Shown: positions 23,665 to 34,583 of the stretch, one piece after another
How positions within the stretch are numbered: the stretch's first letter is position 1
How the letters are laid out: each line of letters starts with the position of its first letter
Origin: Diphasiastrum complanatum
Taxonomy: Eukaryota > Streptophyta > Lycopodiopsida > Lycopodiales > Lycopodiaceae
Length of the DNA: 64,000 nt
Assembly (NCBI GenBank): GCA_029204225.1
Contig: CM055109.1
Span: forward strand, 942,673 to 1,006,672
Direction of reading: 5' to 3'
Position numbers and translations under genes: made by a program
Notes under the pieces: generated by a model
Databases searched by the model: none
What the model was told of the DNA's origin: nothing
The model's input: the letters and a program-made list of their open reading frames with translations, nothing else

Positions 23665-24250
23665 GACTATGCTGAGCATAGGTTGTGTTCGGGTCCTAAG
23701 TAACAACCTGTGCTCAGCATAGGAAGTCGTCGTGATATTTCTCCTCTTACCACCTATTGATCTATGCTGAGCCTAGGTTGTGTTCGGGTCTTGAGTAACA
23801 ACCTATGCTCAGCATAGGAAGTCGTCATGATGTTTCTCTTCTTATCACCTATCGACCAATGTTGAGCATAGGTTGTGTTCGGGTCCTGAGTAACAACCTA
23901 TGCTCAACATAGGAAGTCGTCGCGATGTTTCTCTTCTTACCACCTAATGCTGAGCATAGGTTGCTGCATCTTTGGTCCTCTTCTAACCTATGCTCAGCAT
24001 AGGACGTCACTCACGTCCTCTAGTCACAACTATGCTCAGCATAGGATGTCTTTGCATGCTACTTCATGTGCTGAGCATATGTTGTTACTCGGGACCCAAG
24101 CACAACCTATGCTCAGCATAGGTTAGAGGAGAAAACTCGTGCGGCTACCTATGCTGAGCATAGGTCACCCAAGTGTTAAGAAGATGAACACTAGCTAAAA
24201 CATGAATATTTAGTAATGCAATACTTTAGTACCCATGCTAAGCATAGAAC
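23665..24250. repeat. Palindrome array CCTATGCTGAGCATAGG between the divergent genes
   Basis: About 13 copies in both central-base forms (G or C at the axis) are found at roughly 23667, 23706, 23762, 23802, 23857, 23895, 23943, 23986, 24028, 24067, 24106, 24147 and 24230. The first six form three 95-bp units. In each, a copy plus GGTTGT pairs with a downstream ACAACC plus copy, giving a 20-bp stem with a loop of about 16 nt. Further copies lie at about 22988, 24770 and 24840. The position between the two gene starts suggests binding sites for the transposase, the ParB-like protein or the methyltransferase. Confidence 0.85.
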
Positions 24251-24441
24251 AAAGTTAAAAAATGACAGGATTCTTACCGTCAAGAAATGTGTGAGCGGAA
24301 ACGTACGCAAAATACTATAGAAACCCATGACTTTGTCGCAGCGAGAGCTCTGGCAGCATGTGTGCTTCTGAATTGGAAATGAGGCGAGTTATGCTTGGAC
24401 TACGATCCTTAAATATCTTTTTTCCTGTGACCCCTGTCTCA

Positions 24442-24600
24442 CGCCGACCTGGAGCATGCGCCAGGACCAAGTTACGGCGACTCAACTCACCTCTCGCCGA
24501 CCTCGAGCTTGTGCCGGGACTGAGTTGCCGCAACTCACCTCACCTCACGCTGACCTCGAGTTTGCGTCGGGACCGTCCAAACCTAAACCTAACCCTAAAC
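24442..24600. repeat. Three GC-rich 53-bp tandem units upstream of the transposase
   Basis: Units start with CGCCGACCT (or CGCTGACCT) at 24442, 24495 and 24548 and share GGGAC and CAACTCACCTC blocks. They are CpG-rich in an otherwise AT-rich element. Short AACCCTAA telo-box-like motifs follow (24580-24628). This may be the transposase promoter region. Confidence 0.7.
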
Positions 24601-24881
24601 CTACTCTTGGGTCAACCCTAACCCTAAGGATGCTACCAAATAGTATTTAAGGCATGGTAGCCACTGAAAATTTCAATTAACTAGATACTTGCTAGGCTTG
24701 TTGCTTATTTGCATTTAACTGTTTTTCTTGTTTACGTCTATTGAGGTTCGCATAGCTTTTTATTTGTTCTATGACCAGCATAGGATGTAGTTAAGTTTGT
24801 AAAGCACATATAGTTTTATGTGTCAACTATTTTAACGGGTCTATGCTTAGCATAAGTTTGTAGTTGAAATTTTTTTTTATG

Positions 24882-27113
24882 GTTACGATGTCAAGTAGTT
24901 CTACCTCCTCTATTCCAATAGTTGTAACTCAATACGTTGCAACAAGTGTATCATCTTCATCTGATATTCCCAATGAAAGCTTTTTTTATAAAGCCACTCC
25001 TAATTCTCAACATGTTTCCATAAATGATGTGGCATCATCATCATTTACCCGTTCATCTTCTGAAATTCCTCATGCAAGTACTTTTCAAGAAATGACACTT
25101 GTAACTCAACTTGTGTCAAATCTTTCGACCTCGTCCTCCTCTTCAGATACAGGCTCTGCACAATTAAAACATTGTTCTTTTGAACAAGTTGAATCACTGA
25201 GTGATGATTCAAAAGCTTCAATTCACTCGGTTACTGATTCTAGTAAATCAACAGATCCACGTAAGTCTGTTGATCCGTGACGTTCAAGCTTTTCTCACGT
25301 TCATGGGAGACCTTCTCAAAGTGATGTTCGTCGTGTTAAATCTAAAAGGGCTATATTATTGAAAATTTAGAGCCTTTTGAGAGTCCGGAACATCCTAAGA
25401 TTGGAGCCAAAATTTCGAGTCATGAAATTTCAACACCTTCTCAACCAGTTCAAGCACCTACTAGTGTCACGAGTTCAATTTATAGATCAGACTCCAAACA
25501 AAAAGGAAAATACAAGAGAGACTTGAGATCTTCAGCTGTTTTAACGAATCGTCAACAGTTGATTACAAAATCTGAGATTCGAAAGGTATAGAATATTATT
25601 TGCTGCTCATCCTGCTATTTGCAAAAACTGAGTATCAGAGAAATTGAAGAATTAAGATCAAACTTCTTTTTACGAGGTAAGGATGAGAGAAATTACTATT
25701 TGTGTGCAACAATGAGGCCATACAAAAACTCCTATTCATATTTTTTAAATGCTTTGGACGTTTGTCGTAAAGCTTACAAAGCAATTCACGCAAGCAGAAA
25801 CTCACAGGCTTCAACGAATGCATGCACGACTTCAAAAAGACCCAACATTATGGGGATCCTTACAGGGTCGAACTATTTCTCCAGATGCTTTAAATGCAAC
25901 TGCTTGGCTTTTCATAGATGTGCATGGAGAGAAATTGCCTAATTCCTTATATTTTCACTTGCCGGAGAATTTTACAAAATTAAAAATATTTTTGATGTAT
26001 AAAGAGTTTGCCAAAACAAAAAATGTTCCCTATTTGAGTTACTCATATTTTTTTAAAATTTGGAAAAGAGATTTTGGACTGGTAAAAATTTTCAAAAAAT
26101 CACGAATGACAGTATCTCCCTTTGCGAGTTGTTAAAGTCTTAAAAACAACTTGCAGAGACCAATGATGAGAAAGATAAATATTAATCAAATTTGTCATTC
26201 ATTTTAATACTTTTTGTTTTGAAAAAATTTAAGTTGCGATTTTTTCTAATATCATTATGGTATGATCTTTATTCCATTAAATAAGTGAATCATTGTATTT
26301 TCAATGGATGCTGCAAAAGCCCTTCAAGTGCACAGAGATCAACAAGCAGTTGAAAGACAAAAGTTGGCCAAGCATCGAAAGAAATGTTTGGAATGTCCAC
26401 AAAAATATTTGGGGCTTGTTATTGACACAATGGATCAGAAGAAAACAATTTTGTCAGAGTGCCCAAAAATTTGAACGAGACAAATTTTATTCAGGTTCAT
26501 CTCGTTGGAGCACCTGTGTTTAATGGCACTTTGGAGTCCAAAGTCTTTTTTTAATATCTCAATGTTCGCAACGATCCAAATTTGACGATCACCATTGTAC
26601 ATAAGATAATTTGGTAAAAACCTTCCGAAAATACTTTATTTGCAGTTTGACAACACTGCTAGGAAAAGTAAAAACCAAACTGTTTTGGCATACTTGTCCA
26701 TGCTAGTAGAGAAAAAAAATTTCAAAAAAAATAAAAATAGGATTTTTGTTGGTAAGACATACCCACGATCAAATTGATCAAATGTTTAGTTGCTTTTCTA
26801 AGAGGTTGAGATGCAAGAAAGCATTTTCATTACCAGTTCAAAGCATTGTTGAGGAATCGTATGTGCCAAAGCCAAACGTGCCATTGATCAGACATACATG
26901 ATTTTCGTGATTATGTTAAGGCGTCCAATGAAACAGAGCGATGCGTAGCTAATATTAATGATATTAGCTTTCAGCACCAGTTTAAAATCAAATGTAACGA
27001 ATTGACTCTCATGAAGAACGGGTCTTCCACTTAATCAGCTAAAAACGAGTGTTGAGAATATGTCAAGTTCTGAATTGAGAAGCATCAGTGAAAATTCCTT
27101 AGAAAATGTACTT
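24882..27113 (+). pseudogene. Transposase of the DNA transposon (HTHxxIDQxFS, DUF7869-like)
   Basis: The frame opens with a Ser/Thr-rich disordered N-terminus (ATG at about 24882 or 24894), runs past a TGA at 25278, and has a Cys-containing segment (about 25600, CCSSCYLQKLSIREIEELRS). Next come LDVCRKAYKAIHA, DALNATAWLF and PYLSYSYFFKIWKRDFG with a terminal Cys block near 26130. After a probable intron, 26293 onward gives LVIDTMDQKKT (about 26418), FLQFDNTARKSKNQTVLAYL (about 26640) and VRHTHDQIDQMFSCFSKRL (about 26752). The order of Asp-containing blocks and the HTHxxIDQxFS signature match eukaryotic proteins with the DUF7869 domain, often transposon-encoded. Several frameshifts and stops inactivate it. 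Confidence 0.78.
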
Positions 27114-27419
27114 TAAAAAAGAGAATGTGCGAATATAATTTAAGTTGTTTTGTATTTCAATGGGATTTCGAGTTTCAAAAATCATTTGTTCTCTTGAATT
27201 ATTATTTCATTTGTAATTATGATGGTTTTATAAAGTTTGCAACAAAAAACTTGTAGTTTTTTATTTAAAATATGCATTTTTTTGGCTTATTGTAAAAACA
27301 AAATTTAGAGATTTATTAAAAAAATCCATGATTTTGGCCTAAAACTAAGACCATTAAAAAACACCAAAAAAGATTACTATTTTTCAAGTCAAAAGTCCCA
27401 AAACAATTGTCATCGTGTT

Positions 27420-27423
27420 GTAG
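27420..27423. repeat. Target-site duplication GTAG, right
   Basis: Partner of 18982-18985. Confidence 0.8.
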
Positions 27424-28007
27424 GATTTAAACAAGAAAAAGTTGAAGCAGCCAAAAACTTTTTAGAAGACCTAAACCAAATGATAGAATATGTTAAGCAT
27501 AGCATTAGGCACTCCCAGGATCGAGCCAGACATTATGCAGATCCACATAGATGGGATGTGCAGTTCTCCACCGGTGAGAAAGTCTACTTGAAAGTCCCAG
27601 TTGACTCTAAAACTCTCAAATCAGGAGTGTGTGCTAAGTTGTCTCCTAGGCATTGTGGTCCTTTTACCATCAATAGGAGACTAGGCGAGGTCAACTATGA
27701 ACTAGAACTCCCACACAACAGTAAGGTTTTTCCAGTTTTTCATGTAAGTCAGTTACGAAAAGCCTTAACCAGATCAAAAAATCTGGTAGGGGATAGTGTT
27801 CTAGTTCTCCCATTGGATTCTCAGCAATCTCCACATGAACCAGAGGAAATTCTTGATAGTAGAGAGACGTAAACTCGTCATACTCTATACCGAGAATATC
27901 TAGTCAAGTCGAATGATCAGCCTGTTGAAAATGCCACTTGGGAAAGAGGCAACGTCCTTCGCAAGACTTTTCCAGACTTTGTCTTAGAGGACCAAGACGG
28001 TTTTTAA
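27424..28007 (+). pseudogene. Chromovirus integrase C-terminus and chromodomain, 3' part of split gene
   Basis: Reads on from the target site as GFKQEKVEAAKNFLEDL, then the GPY/F-type domain (LSPRHCGPFTINRR, NYELELP, VFPVFHVSQLRK) and, after an in-frame TAA at about 27868, the chromodomain (YREYLVKSNDQPVENATWER). It stops with TAA at 28005. It belongs with 18479-18985. Confidence 0.9.
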
Positions 28008-28018
28008 GGGGGAGGGAG
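28006..28018 (+). promoter_or_regulatory. Polypurine tract of the chromovirus
   Basis: AAGGGGGAGGGAG directly precedes TGTTACGAG, the LTR start. It is the primer site for plus-strand DNA synthesis. Confidence 0.8.
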
Positions 28019-28480
28019 TGTTACGAGCACGTAACCAGTGCCGAACCCTAGAAAACACAGGAGGTCAGATACCACAGTCAGGGTCGTGTCCAGCGTACAC
28101 GACCAACAGGGCAAGACAGTGTGAGTAGTGTGCCCCGGCACGGTCCATAGCCATGGCGGGCCTAACACAGCCTAGGGACCCTGTCAGCAGGATAGGACCC
28201 CACGTTGGGTCCCAACGTGCAGTCGGCCACATCAGTGCCACCTGGCCGACACTTGGCAATATGCATGCTATCAATCCTCACATTAGACTAGGAGGGACTT
28301 GCTCCATATCAGGGAGTAGGCAAGGTTGGGTGGATCAGTTAGTGTTTGACCTATTATGGTGTTTAGATCTCTTACAGTTTCCACAAGTGTCAGCGATAGT
28401 CGATGGAGGATCAGGATTGTCTCTTTCTCCTCCAAGCTATACCACGCATGGGGACTTACTAATATGGTGAGTGTCCCTTT
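28019..28480 (+). repeat. 3' LTR of the chromovirus (right end approximate)
   Basis: Starts TGTTACGAG right after the polypurine tract. Its layout (CCACCTGGCC, GACTAGGAGGG, GGGTGGATCA) is shared with the diverged solo LTR at 43756, supporting the LTR call. The right end is not defined. Confidence 0.65.
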
Positions 28481-30700
28481 CACAATCCGACTAGCGGATC
28501 AATCGAGTGTGAAACCATTAGGCATAGCCAAAGAAATACACACCAAGGTAGTAGAAATCCGATTCGTGCTAGATTTTGTAGTCTTGGATTTGCCCAAATC
28601 TCTCCTTGTCTAATCCACTTACATGCACTACTGACTAGCTTGTCAATAACAAGTTTACTACTCAAATGTATGACATCCAAACATCGCCATGCATATGCAA
28701 ATATCTTTAACAATATGCATTCCTTAACCAATAAGACTAGCAAGGTTGGACACTTGATGTCTTCATGATCAATTTGCGTTTCAAATTGCTTATATGATAG
28801 ATAGCCTATATATCTAACTACAAGATGCAATTATGTCTGCAGTATCCTTCAATTTGAGTTTCAAATAAACCAATCTCGAAAATCGAAATAACAAACCTAA
28901 ATAAAAAGGGCTATACAACTCAACCATAGATTCACCACACCTTTGGCAAACCTCTGGCTTTGATACCTGGCTTGAAGTCAAACAGTGAGTATCAAGCATC
29001 ACAATAAGAGAACTTAGATTTCCCTAACCTATTTTGATAGCCTTTATTATTGATATCAAAACTAAGCATATTTCTTTGACATGGAAAATCCTTTCTCTAT
29101 CCAAATTATATTGAGATTCTCTTCCTCCTAAAAGTGGCAGATAGGGAGACTTTCATGCATCACAACAATGTCATTTTAGGTGAATAGATCTCCCATGATA
29201 ATCATAAGTGAATTTACAACTTCTATGTCCATCATACATACAGGGCTAAGAAAAGGCTATGTGCCTTAATTTTGACCTACTCGACTTGACTAAACTTGTA
29301 TGTCCTATGCTAAATCTTGCCCAATTGGAGTTAAATTCATATTGACTAATCATGACCATACTGATGTCTAATACCCTATTGACCCCAAGTACACATTTTC
29401 ACTTGATATCCCCAATAATTCCTCCTTTGATATTTCACATAATTGTTAGAGATTGATTTTTGCTTCATGCTTGCAAATGATTTTTTATAAAGTTTATTTG
29501 TGAACCTCCTTTTTCCAATTGGAAAAAGACAATGTCTTCAAATACTAGAAGACCAAGGAAGTGGAGTGTTGCTTGAGGTTTGCATCCTCTTGATCTCCCT
29601 TCATCTCCCTAGAGATTGCGAGTAGGGAGATCTTCATGCATAAAAGCAACGTCATTATTTATGAATAGATTACAAATGATAATCATGGTTGAATTTACAC
29701 TTTGTATGTCCATGAAACTAATCAGAACTAAGATAAGACTATTTGCCTTTATTGAAACGACCTTGTCTTTACTTGACTTAACTAGAACTAAGATAAGCCT
29801 ATTTGCCTTTATTGAAACAAGCTTGTCTTGACTTGACTTAACTAGAATTGTCTCTAATTGGGGTTCTTGAACTCTCATTTTCCAATGAAACAATTGTCCA
29901 TAAGGCTAGGTTGCTACAAATGCAAACTAAATAAGGAATCAATGTTGTGGATAATCTCATTATTCGACCCCATAAAATAAAGAATAAAATTCATGAAAAA
30001 ACTTACAAGAATCTTAGTGAATGCTTTCTCCCTTGTTCAAATGTGGAAAAAAGGAAAACAAGAAAGGGACAACCATCGAAAAATTATGAGACTCGACCAA
30101 AAGAAATCTAAAATATATGCAAACCATTTGGATTAATCCCTACATGAAACGACAAAGCAGAGAATCACTTAATAGAAGATGAACTTTTCCAAGAGTTAAT
30201 GTTTGATTTCTAGAAAGTTTTGAAAAATATATCATAAAAAAGGACATAGTAATGACTTCAATTTTCATAACTCCACAAAGTTCGACAATGTAAACTCCTC
30301 TATGATGAGTAAGACTTGTATGATGTTGTTCTACACTTATATAGCTACTTGCAATTGCTTAAGGTGAAACATAGACAATAAGAGGACCTTTAGAGTTTAA
30401 AGCATCCCTTTTGTCAGCATGGGTTAGATTTTCCACATCATAACCTTGAATCCTTTGATATGTATTGCTAACTAAGCTAGTTCATGGCCATTATAACTTT
30501 CACATTGGCCACAAGTTATGGATTTTCTGATTTATTATCTAGAGTACCATAAAATATATAGAAGTTTTACTTCATTGATAAAATCATGTACTTTCTATCC
30601 TACATGTTTTAACATGTTGCAAATAATTTACAGGCATCCAATTTCATCTCATAAGAACTAACATAAAAGCAAAATGTTGGAAATATTACACTTTACCTTG
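28481..30700. other. Noncoding stretch with two diverged duplications
   Basis: No gene recognised. About 29140-29310 and 29610-29760 are diverged copies of the same sequence (shared GAGTAGGGAGA-, GATAATCAT- and TATGTCCAT-type blocks). Inside the second copy a 60-bp unit is repeated in tandem (29726-29785 and 29786-29845). Confidence 0.55.
29726..29845. repeat. 60-bp tandem duplication
   Basis: Two units, each starting AACTAAGATAAG and ending CTTGACTTAACTAG, differ at about four positions. Confidence 0.85.
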
Positions 30701-31113
30701 AAGTGTCAGGGACATTGCTACAAGCTGAGGCTCTCCAAGGAAAGGAAAGAGGTTGTCAAGCACAAAGATACTCATCTCCAGAAGAACATAAATTCTTCTC
30801 ATAATGCTGCAGCCATGTAATCAAAATCCCACAAGAGCCAAATTGTCCGGAGGAACTTCATACAAACGTACATATTGTAATTCGACATGTACTATGCACT
30901 TTATGGAGGATGACAACACAAAGAGAACATGTAAGACTAAATCGTGTTAGAAGCTCAGCCAGCATAAGACACAACACATTTATCAAAAATTTCATAGGGA
31001 CAGAGCAAGCTAAAGGGAAGAATTCAGGTGACTTGTCTAAGGAGAAAAAATAGATAAAGACGTCAATTGACAGATGGAAAAATACCCATTAAGCACTACT
31101 TAAAAAATAGTAC

Positions 31114-31553
31114 CCAGACAAGACTTTCGCTCTTGAACTTTAAGGGTTTCACCTGCAAAGTTTAGACCACTCGATACATTAGCATGGGCTATATGCTACC
31201 ACATTCCTAATGACACATCAGGGCTCAAGAGTTGGTGCAGGTGAAGGTCTGTGCTAGATATATGTCCACATTCAGCTTTCGTATATTTTTTTTATCTAGA
31301 CTAACATACCTGGTGCTGAGTTTCCATCACTTCTTTGGATACCAAGCTCAGACCCTGCCATAACAAAGGCTGAAACTAAAAGAGAAAAGCTATGCAATAA
31401 AGGGCTACGGTGTACTTTGTCATTTAAGCGTAATTCATGATATACATCACTTTAGGCTGATACCCAGCTGTTTTTACCTTCCCAGACTGTAGATTGCGAT
31501 GGACCAAATTAGATACACCCCTTCTATGATCCTTTTGAGGAACATTATAATAA
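31114..31553 (-). CDS. Possible chain of three small host exons
   Basis: Three minus-strand segments with AG acceptors and GT donors join in consistent phase: 31553-31478 (YYNVPQKDHRRGVSNLVH..), 31369-31310 (PLLWQGLSLVSKEVMETQHQ) and 31152-31114 (VKPLKFKSESLVW). A fourth open block at 30806-30706 (EMSIFVLDNLFPFLGEPQLV, donor GTAAAG) is out of phase with the third and would need another exon between them. I do not recognise the protein. It may be the continuation of the host gene at 42842-50155 or a different gene. Short exons found by eye are error-prone. Confidence 0.33.
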
Positions 31554-32169
31554 CTGGGTTTAGCTATCGCATTCTGTATTATTAAATAGAATCACTGGGT
31601 GTGCATGTCCTGACAATATACTCATGGGTACTTTCAGTACTTGATACATTAGCACTTGACATATTGGCTTATCGCAACCCTTTATTAAGAGAAGCTGGAG
31701 ATACATGGGTCAAATGCTTATTGATGCTAATGCTGCCTTTGTGTCTTGTTACTTCTACCTTTTGGGCCATTGTGGGCTAATGTTCTGCAATAACATAACA
31801 ACCATATGAGGAAAACTGCCAAATATGACCAACTTTTGAAATGACTTAACTGTGGCACAAATATGCAGAATTGATCATATTATCAGAAATTAATGCCACC
31901 CTCCCTAAGCCCTGAAAGCTAGATGCAGGAAATATGAGCTTTTAAACATGTGGTGACCAGTTTGAGAAGATTTACGACTAAGCAAATCAAATAGGCATAT
32001 TGTATAAAAAACGTATCTTTGCATTAGCGATATTAAAGAGGTGGCATTATCAATAAAACATCCAAAAACTGTATAGAACGTGGGAAAATAAAAGGAAATG
32101 TTATAATGTTGATCAGATAAATAGAAGAGAAACAAGCTGCTATATTAATCTGTGAATACGAGTGGGTGA

Positions 32170-32251
32170 ATAGATGCACCGAATCGCGATTCGCTGGGTC
32201 CGCGATTCGCGAATCTCGATTCTGCGAAGCGCGATTCTGAACCCAGAATCA

Positions 32252-32286
<35 letters not shown>

Positions 32287-32945
32287 TATGGCTGAAATTT
32301 GTTTAGGGGATCAATGGTCAAACCAGCGTTTTGCCTCTCAGAAGTGCAGTAGATGAGGCAGAAACAGATCTTATTTTCAGTAGTTATCTGGTTGTCATTT
32401 GCTCTGGTTTTCAGTAAATGTTAATCCTACAGTTTGGGCTATTAACTGTATGGATGATGATCACTTTTGCAATCATTTCACTGGAGATGTGAGTGCAATG
32501 TGCATACAGTTGGGGGCATAAATATTGGGCCCTTCTCGGCGCGCATTTGGACCCCACTTTTATCTACGGGGGGGGCAGTAGCATTTTTATCTACAATGTC
32601 TATATAGCAGGAAGCTCTAGGGGGTTCAGGGGGCGGTAGCTCCCCGGTGGGGGGTTTGGGGGGCAACGCCCCCCAACGTTGGGGTCCGGGGGCTACGACG
32701 GTAAGGCCTCTTCATGATTTGGCCTTCCAACTCCCTGAGTGAAAATACACTTTTTGGTGTTTCGCACCCGAAACAGTCGGCAAACTACACAGTCATAATG
32801 CTCTCAAACAAAGCTTTCATCTGATACCCATATTGCCTAAAAAAATTTCAAAAAAAAAAAAAAACGATTCTGCGCGCTGGGAAAATCCCGAAACGCGTTT
32901 CTGAGTCGCGATTCTGATCGCGATTCAGAATCGCGGTGCATCTAT
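32170..32945. mobile_element. Foldback/MITE-like element with GAATCGCG-rich ends
   Basis: Termini ATAGATGCACCG (left) and CGGTGCATCTAT (right) are perfect 12-bp inverted repeats. Both subterminal regions are packed with GATTCGCG/GAATCGCG motifs that can fold on themselves. A 33-bp poly(A) run (32251-32283) and a G-rich block (32568-32705) lie inside. No coding capacity and no clear target duplication. Confidence 0.6.
32568..32705. repeat. G-run block with quadruplex potential
   Basis: At least eight runs of 4-8 G, including GGGGGGCAACGCCCCCC, which is itself an inverted repeat. The + strand could form G-quadruplexes. Confidence 0.8.
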
Positions 32946-34578
32946 GAGTCTATGCAAGCTATGGTAAACTGATCTAAGTGGCTTTAAGGCTAGATTTCAG
33001 CACTGAGGTCCATGTCAAATAAGGACCGAGTGCCAAAGTATATGATCTAAATGTCAAATCATATGAGGACCCAAGAAGATGCAAATAAATTAAGATTGGA
33101 GCTCTCTGTTTTCAAAAATATAGCATGCCAACTGTTGTCAATGCTTAAGCCACAAAAAGCACGATGTCAATGTCACAACATGACGACAATACAGCAAAAT
33201 GCATATACTGGAGAATAAGACAAAAAAATGGATGTGCCAAAGTAGTTGAAAAATGGGATAATGATTGAGCACTTGCTGACTGTGGATCATGCTATATCAA
33301 TGGCCCAGAAATGTCAGATAAAGACATGAATATGAACAAAATAGTTTCAACACACCATAAACCTCTGCTGCAGCATATAGATACCATAGTGGTATGATCG
33401 AACAAGAATGTCAAGTAAAGAGATGAATAAGAAGTACAAAGCTAAGGCTGACAATAGAAAAGTCACCTAGTGTATACAAAAAGACACCAAGCTAGCCATA
33501 TGGACCATGAACTTCATAAAATATAGCAACAAAAAGCTCATAAGACACAACGACAGACCAAGTTAGTTGAATAGACCATGAATGCCAAGTACGAGTATCA
33601 TAGATGACACATGGCAAGAGGGCCAGCACTAGCTGCAAAGACCAAAGGTGTGATCTAGAAGAAGCAATTATTGGTTTAATATGACAAATAAAGCTCAATC
33701 TAGATTTCGCCGTGGCAAGACTCGGCTGCCTCGACCATGGAGTATACCCCACAAGAGAACTGTACTGAAAAGAATTGTCATGTTCAAAATGTTGTAAATA
33801 CCTCTGTAATGATCAACAAAAGATTATGTAATGATGGGTCAAGCAAAAAAAAAGAAAACATGTGTCAACAAAGGAAGTGGTGCCTTTAGGGGTACAACCC
33901 CTATCCAAATTATCTACCATAATAGTAAATATCAATTACATCAATGAAGAAAGAGAAATCAAGAAGGTAATAGAAAACAAGATAAAAACGTTACAAAAAG
34001 GCCATGAAATATAAGAGGGATCAACAAGATCAAGTCATGACTCATCATCTTTGATTGCAGAATAAGATAAGTATGGCAAAACATGTGTAACTCACAAACT
34101 GGAAGACGCAGCCACAAAAGGTGTGTCAACAAAAGTTGTAAAAACAACCATTATAAAGAAACAAATATACAAGGGGCATATGTAATACTTAGTAAGAACT
34201 TTAGACTGGAAACGAAGGAGATGGTGGTAAAGAGTGCTGACTTTGACCTATATGTACTTGTGACTCCTCTCAACTGACACCTAAAGATGTGAGGCTTGAG
34301 AATCTAACATAACTAATGTCCTTGCTCGTGGAGCTCTCTGCATAATTATATCTTAACCATACATATCTTCTACTACTAGTATCCATACCTCCAAATGTTG
34401 TGACTTTTTGTATATAAATGATCAATCTGAAAACAGCCTCCAATTGTATGGGAAGCACAAGAAACATGGCCACAATAATTTGGTGAGGAATGGAGTGTTT
34501 TTGCCACATATGATTCATGATACCATGGAAACCTATAGACATGAAAAGCTAGCCCAACCATGTATTCTAAGACTAGTA

Positions 34579-34583
34579 CACCA
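34579..34583. repeat. Target-site duplication CACCA, left
   Basis: Directly abuts AGTTATGG and matches 42430-42434. Confidence 0.85.

Larger units (their letters stand above)
18986..27419. mobile_element. 8.4-kb DNA transposon with transposase and ParB-methyltransferase genes
   Basis: The left end AACATGATGACC and the right end TGTCATCGTGTT are imperfect inverted repeats (10 of 12). Both sides carry GTAG (18982-18985, 27420-27423), a 4-bp target duplication inside the chromovirus integrase. The body is AT-rich. It encodes a transposase (+ strand, right half) and a multi-exon ParB-like/DNA methyltransferase gene (- strand, left half), which diverge from a central region packed with palindromes and GC-rich repeats. 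Both genes have frameshifts and stops, so this copy is probably inactive. The cargo resembles ParB-MTase fusions known from bacteria and phages. The combination in a plant transposon is, to my knowledge, not a standard superfamily description. Confidence 0.85.
16274..28480 (+). mobile_element. Chromovirus (Ty3/gypsy), internally deleted and split by a DNA transposon
   Basis: The element reads gag (16274-17211), protease (17254-17780), RT/RNase H (17862-18470), integrase (18479-18985, 27424-27870), chromodomain (to 28007), polypurine tract (28006-28018) and 3' LTR (from 28019). The 8434 bp between 18986 and 27419 are a later DNA transposon. Removing it together with one GTAG copy rejoins the integrase frame exactly (TVGF). 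Two deletions have removed the RT palm and the RNase H/integrase zinc-finger boundary, and gag has several stops, so it is not autonomous. No 5' LTR was found. Confidence 0.85.
31554..34578. other. Noncoding stretch, contains a foldback element
   Basis: Apart from the foldback element at 32170-32945, I see no supported feature. Short minus-strand frames at 33492-33752 and 34270-34542 look like chance. Confidence 0.5.

Noticed and set aside
23665-24250. CRISPR array
   Set aside because: The repeats are palindromes in both forms with irregular spacing and repeated, not unique, spacers, inside a plant transposon without Cas genes.
24575-24630. Telomeric repeat
   Set aside because: Only a few degenerate CCTAAAC/AACCCTAA motifs; far too short and irregular for an interstitial telomere.
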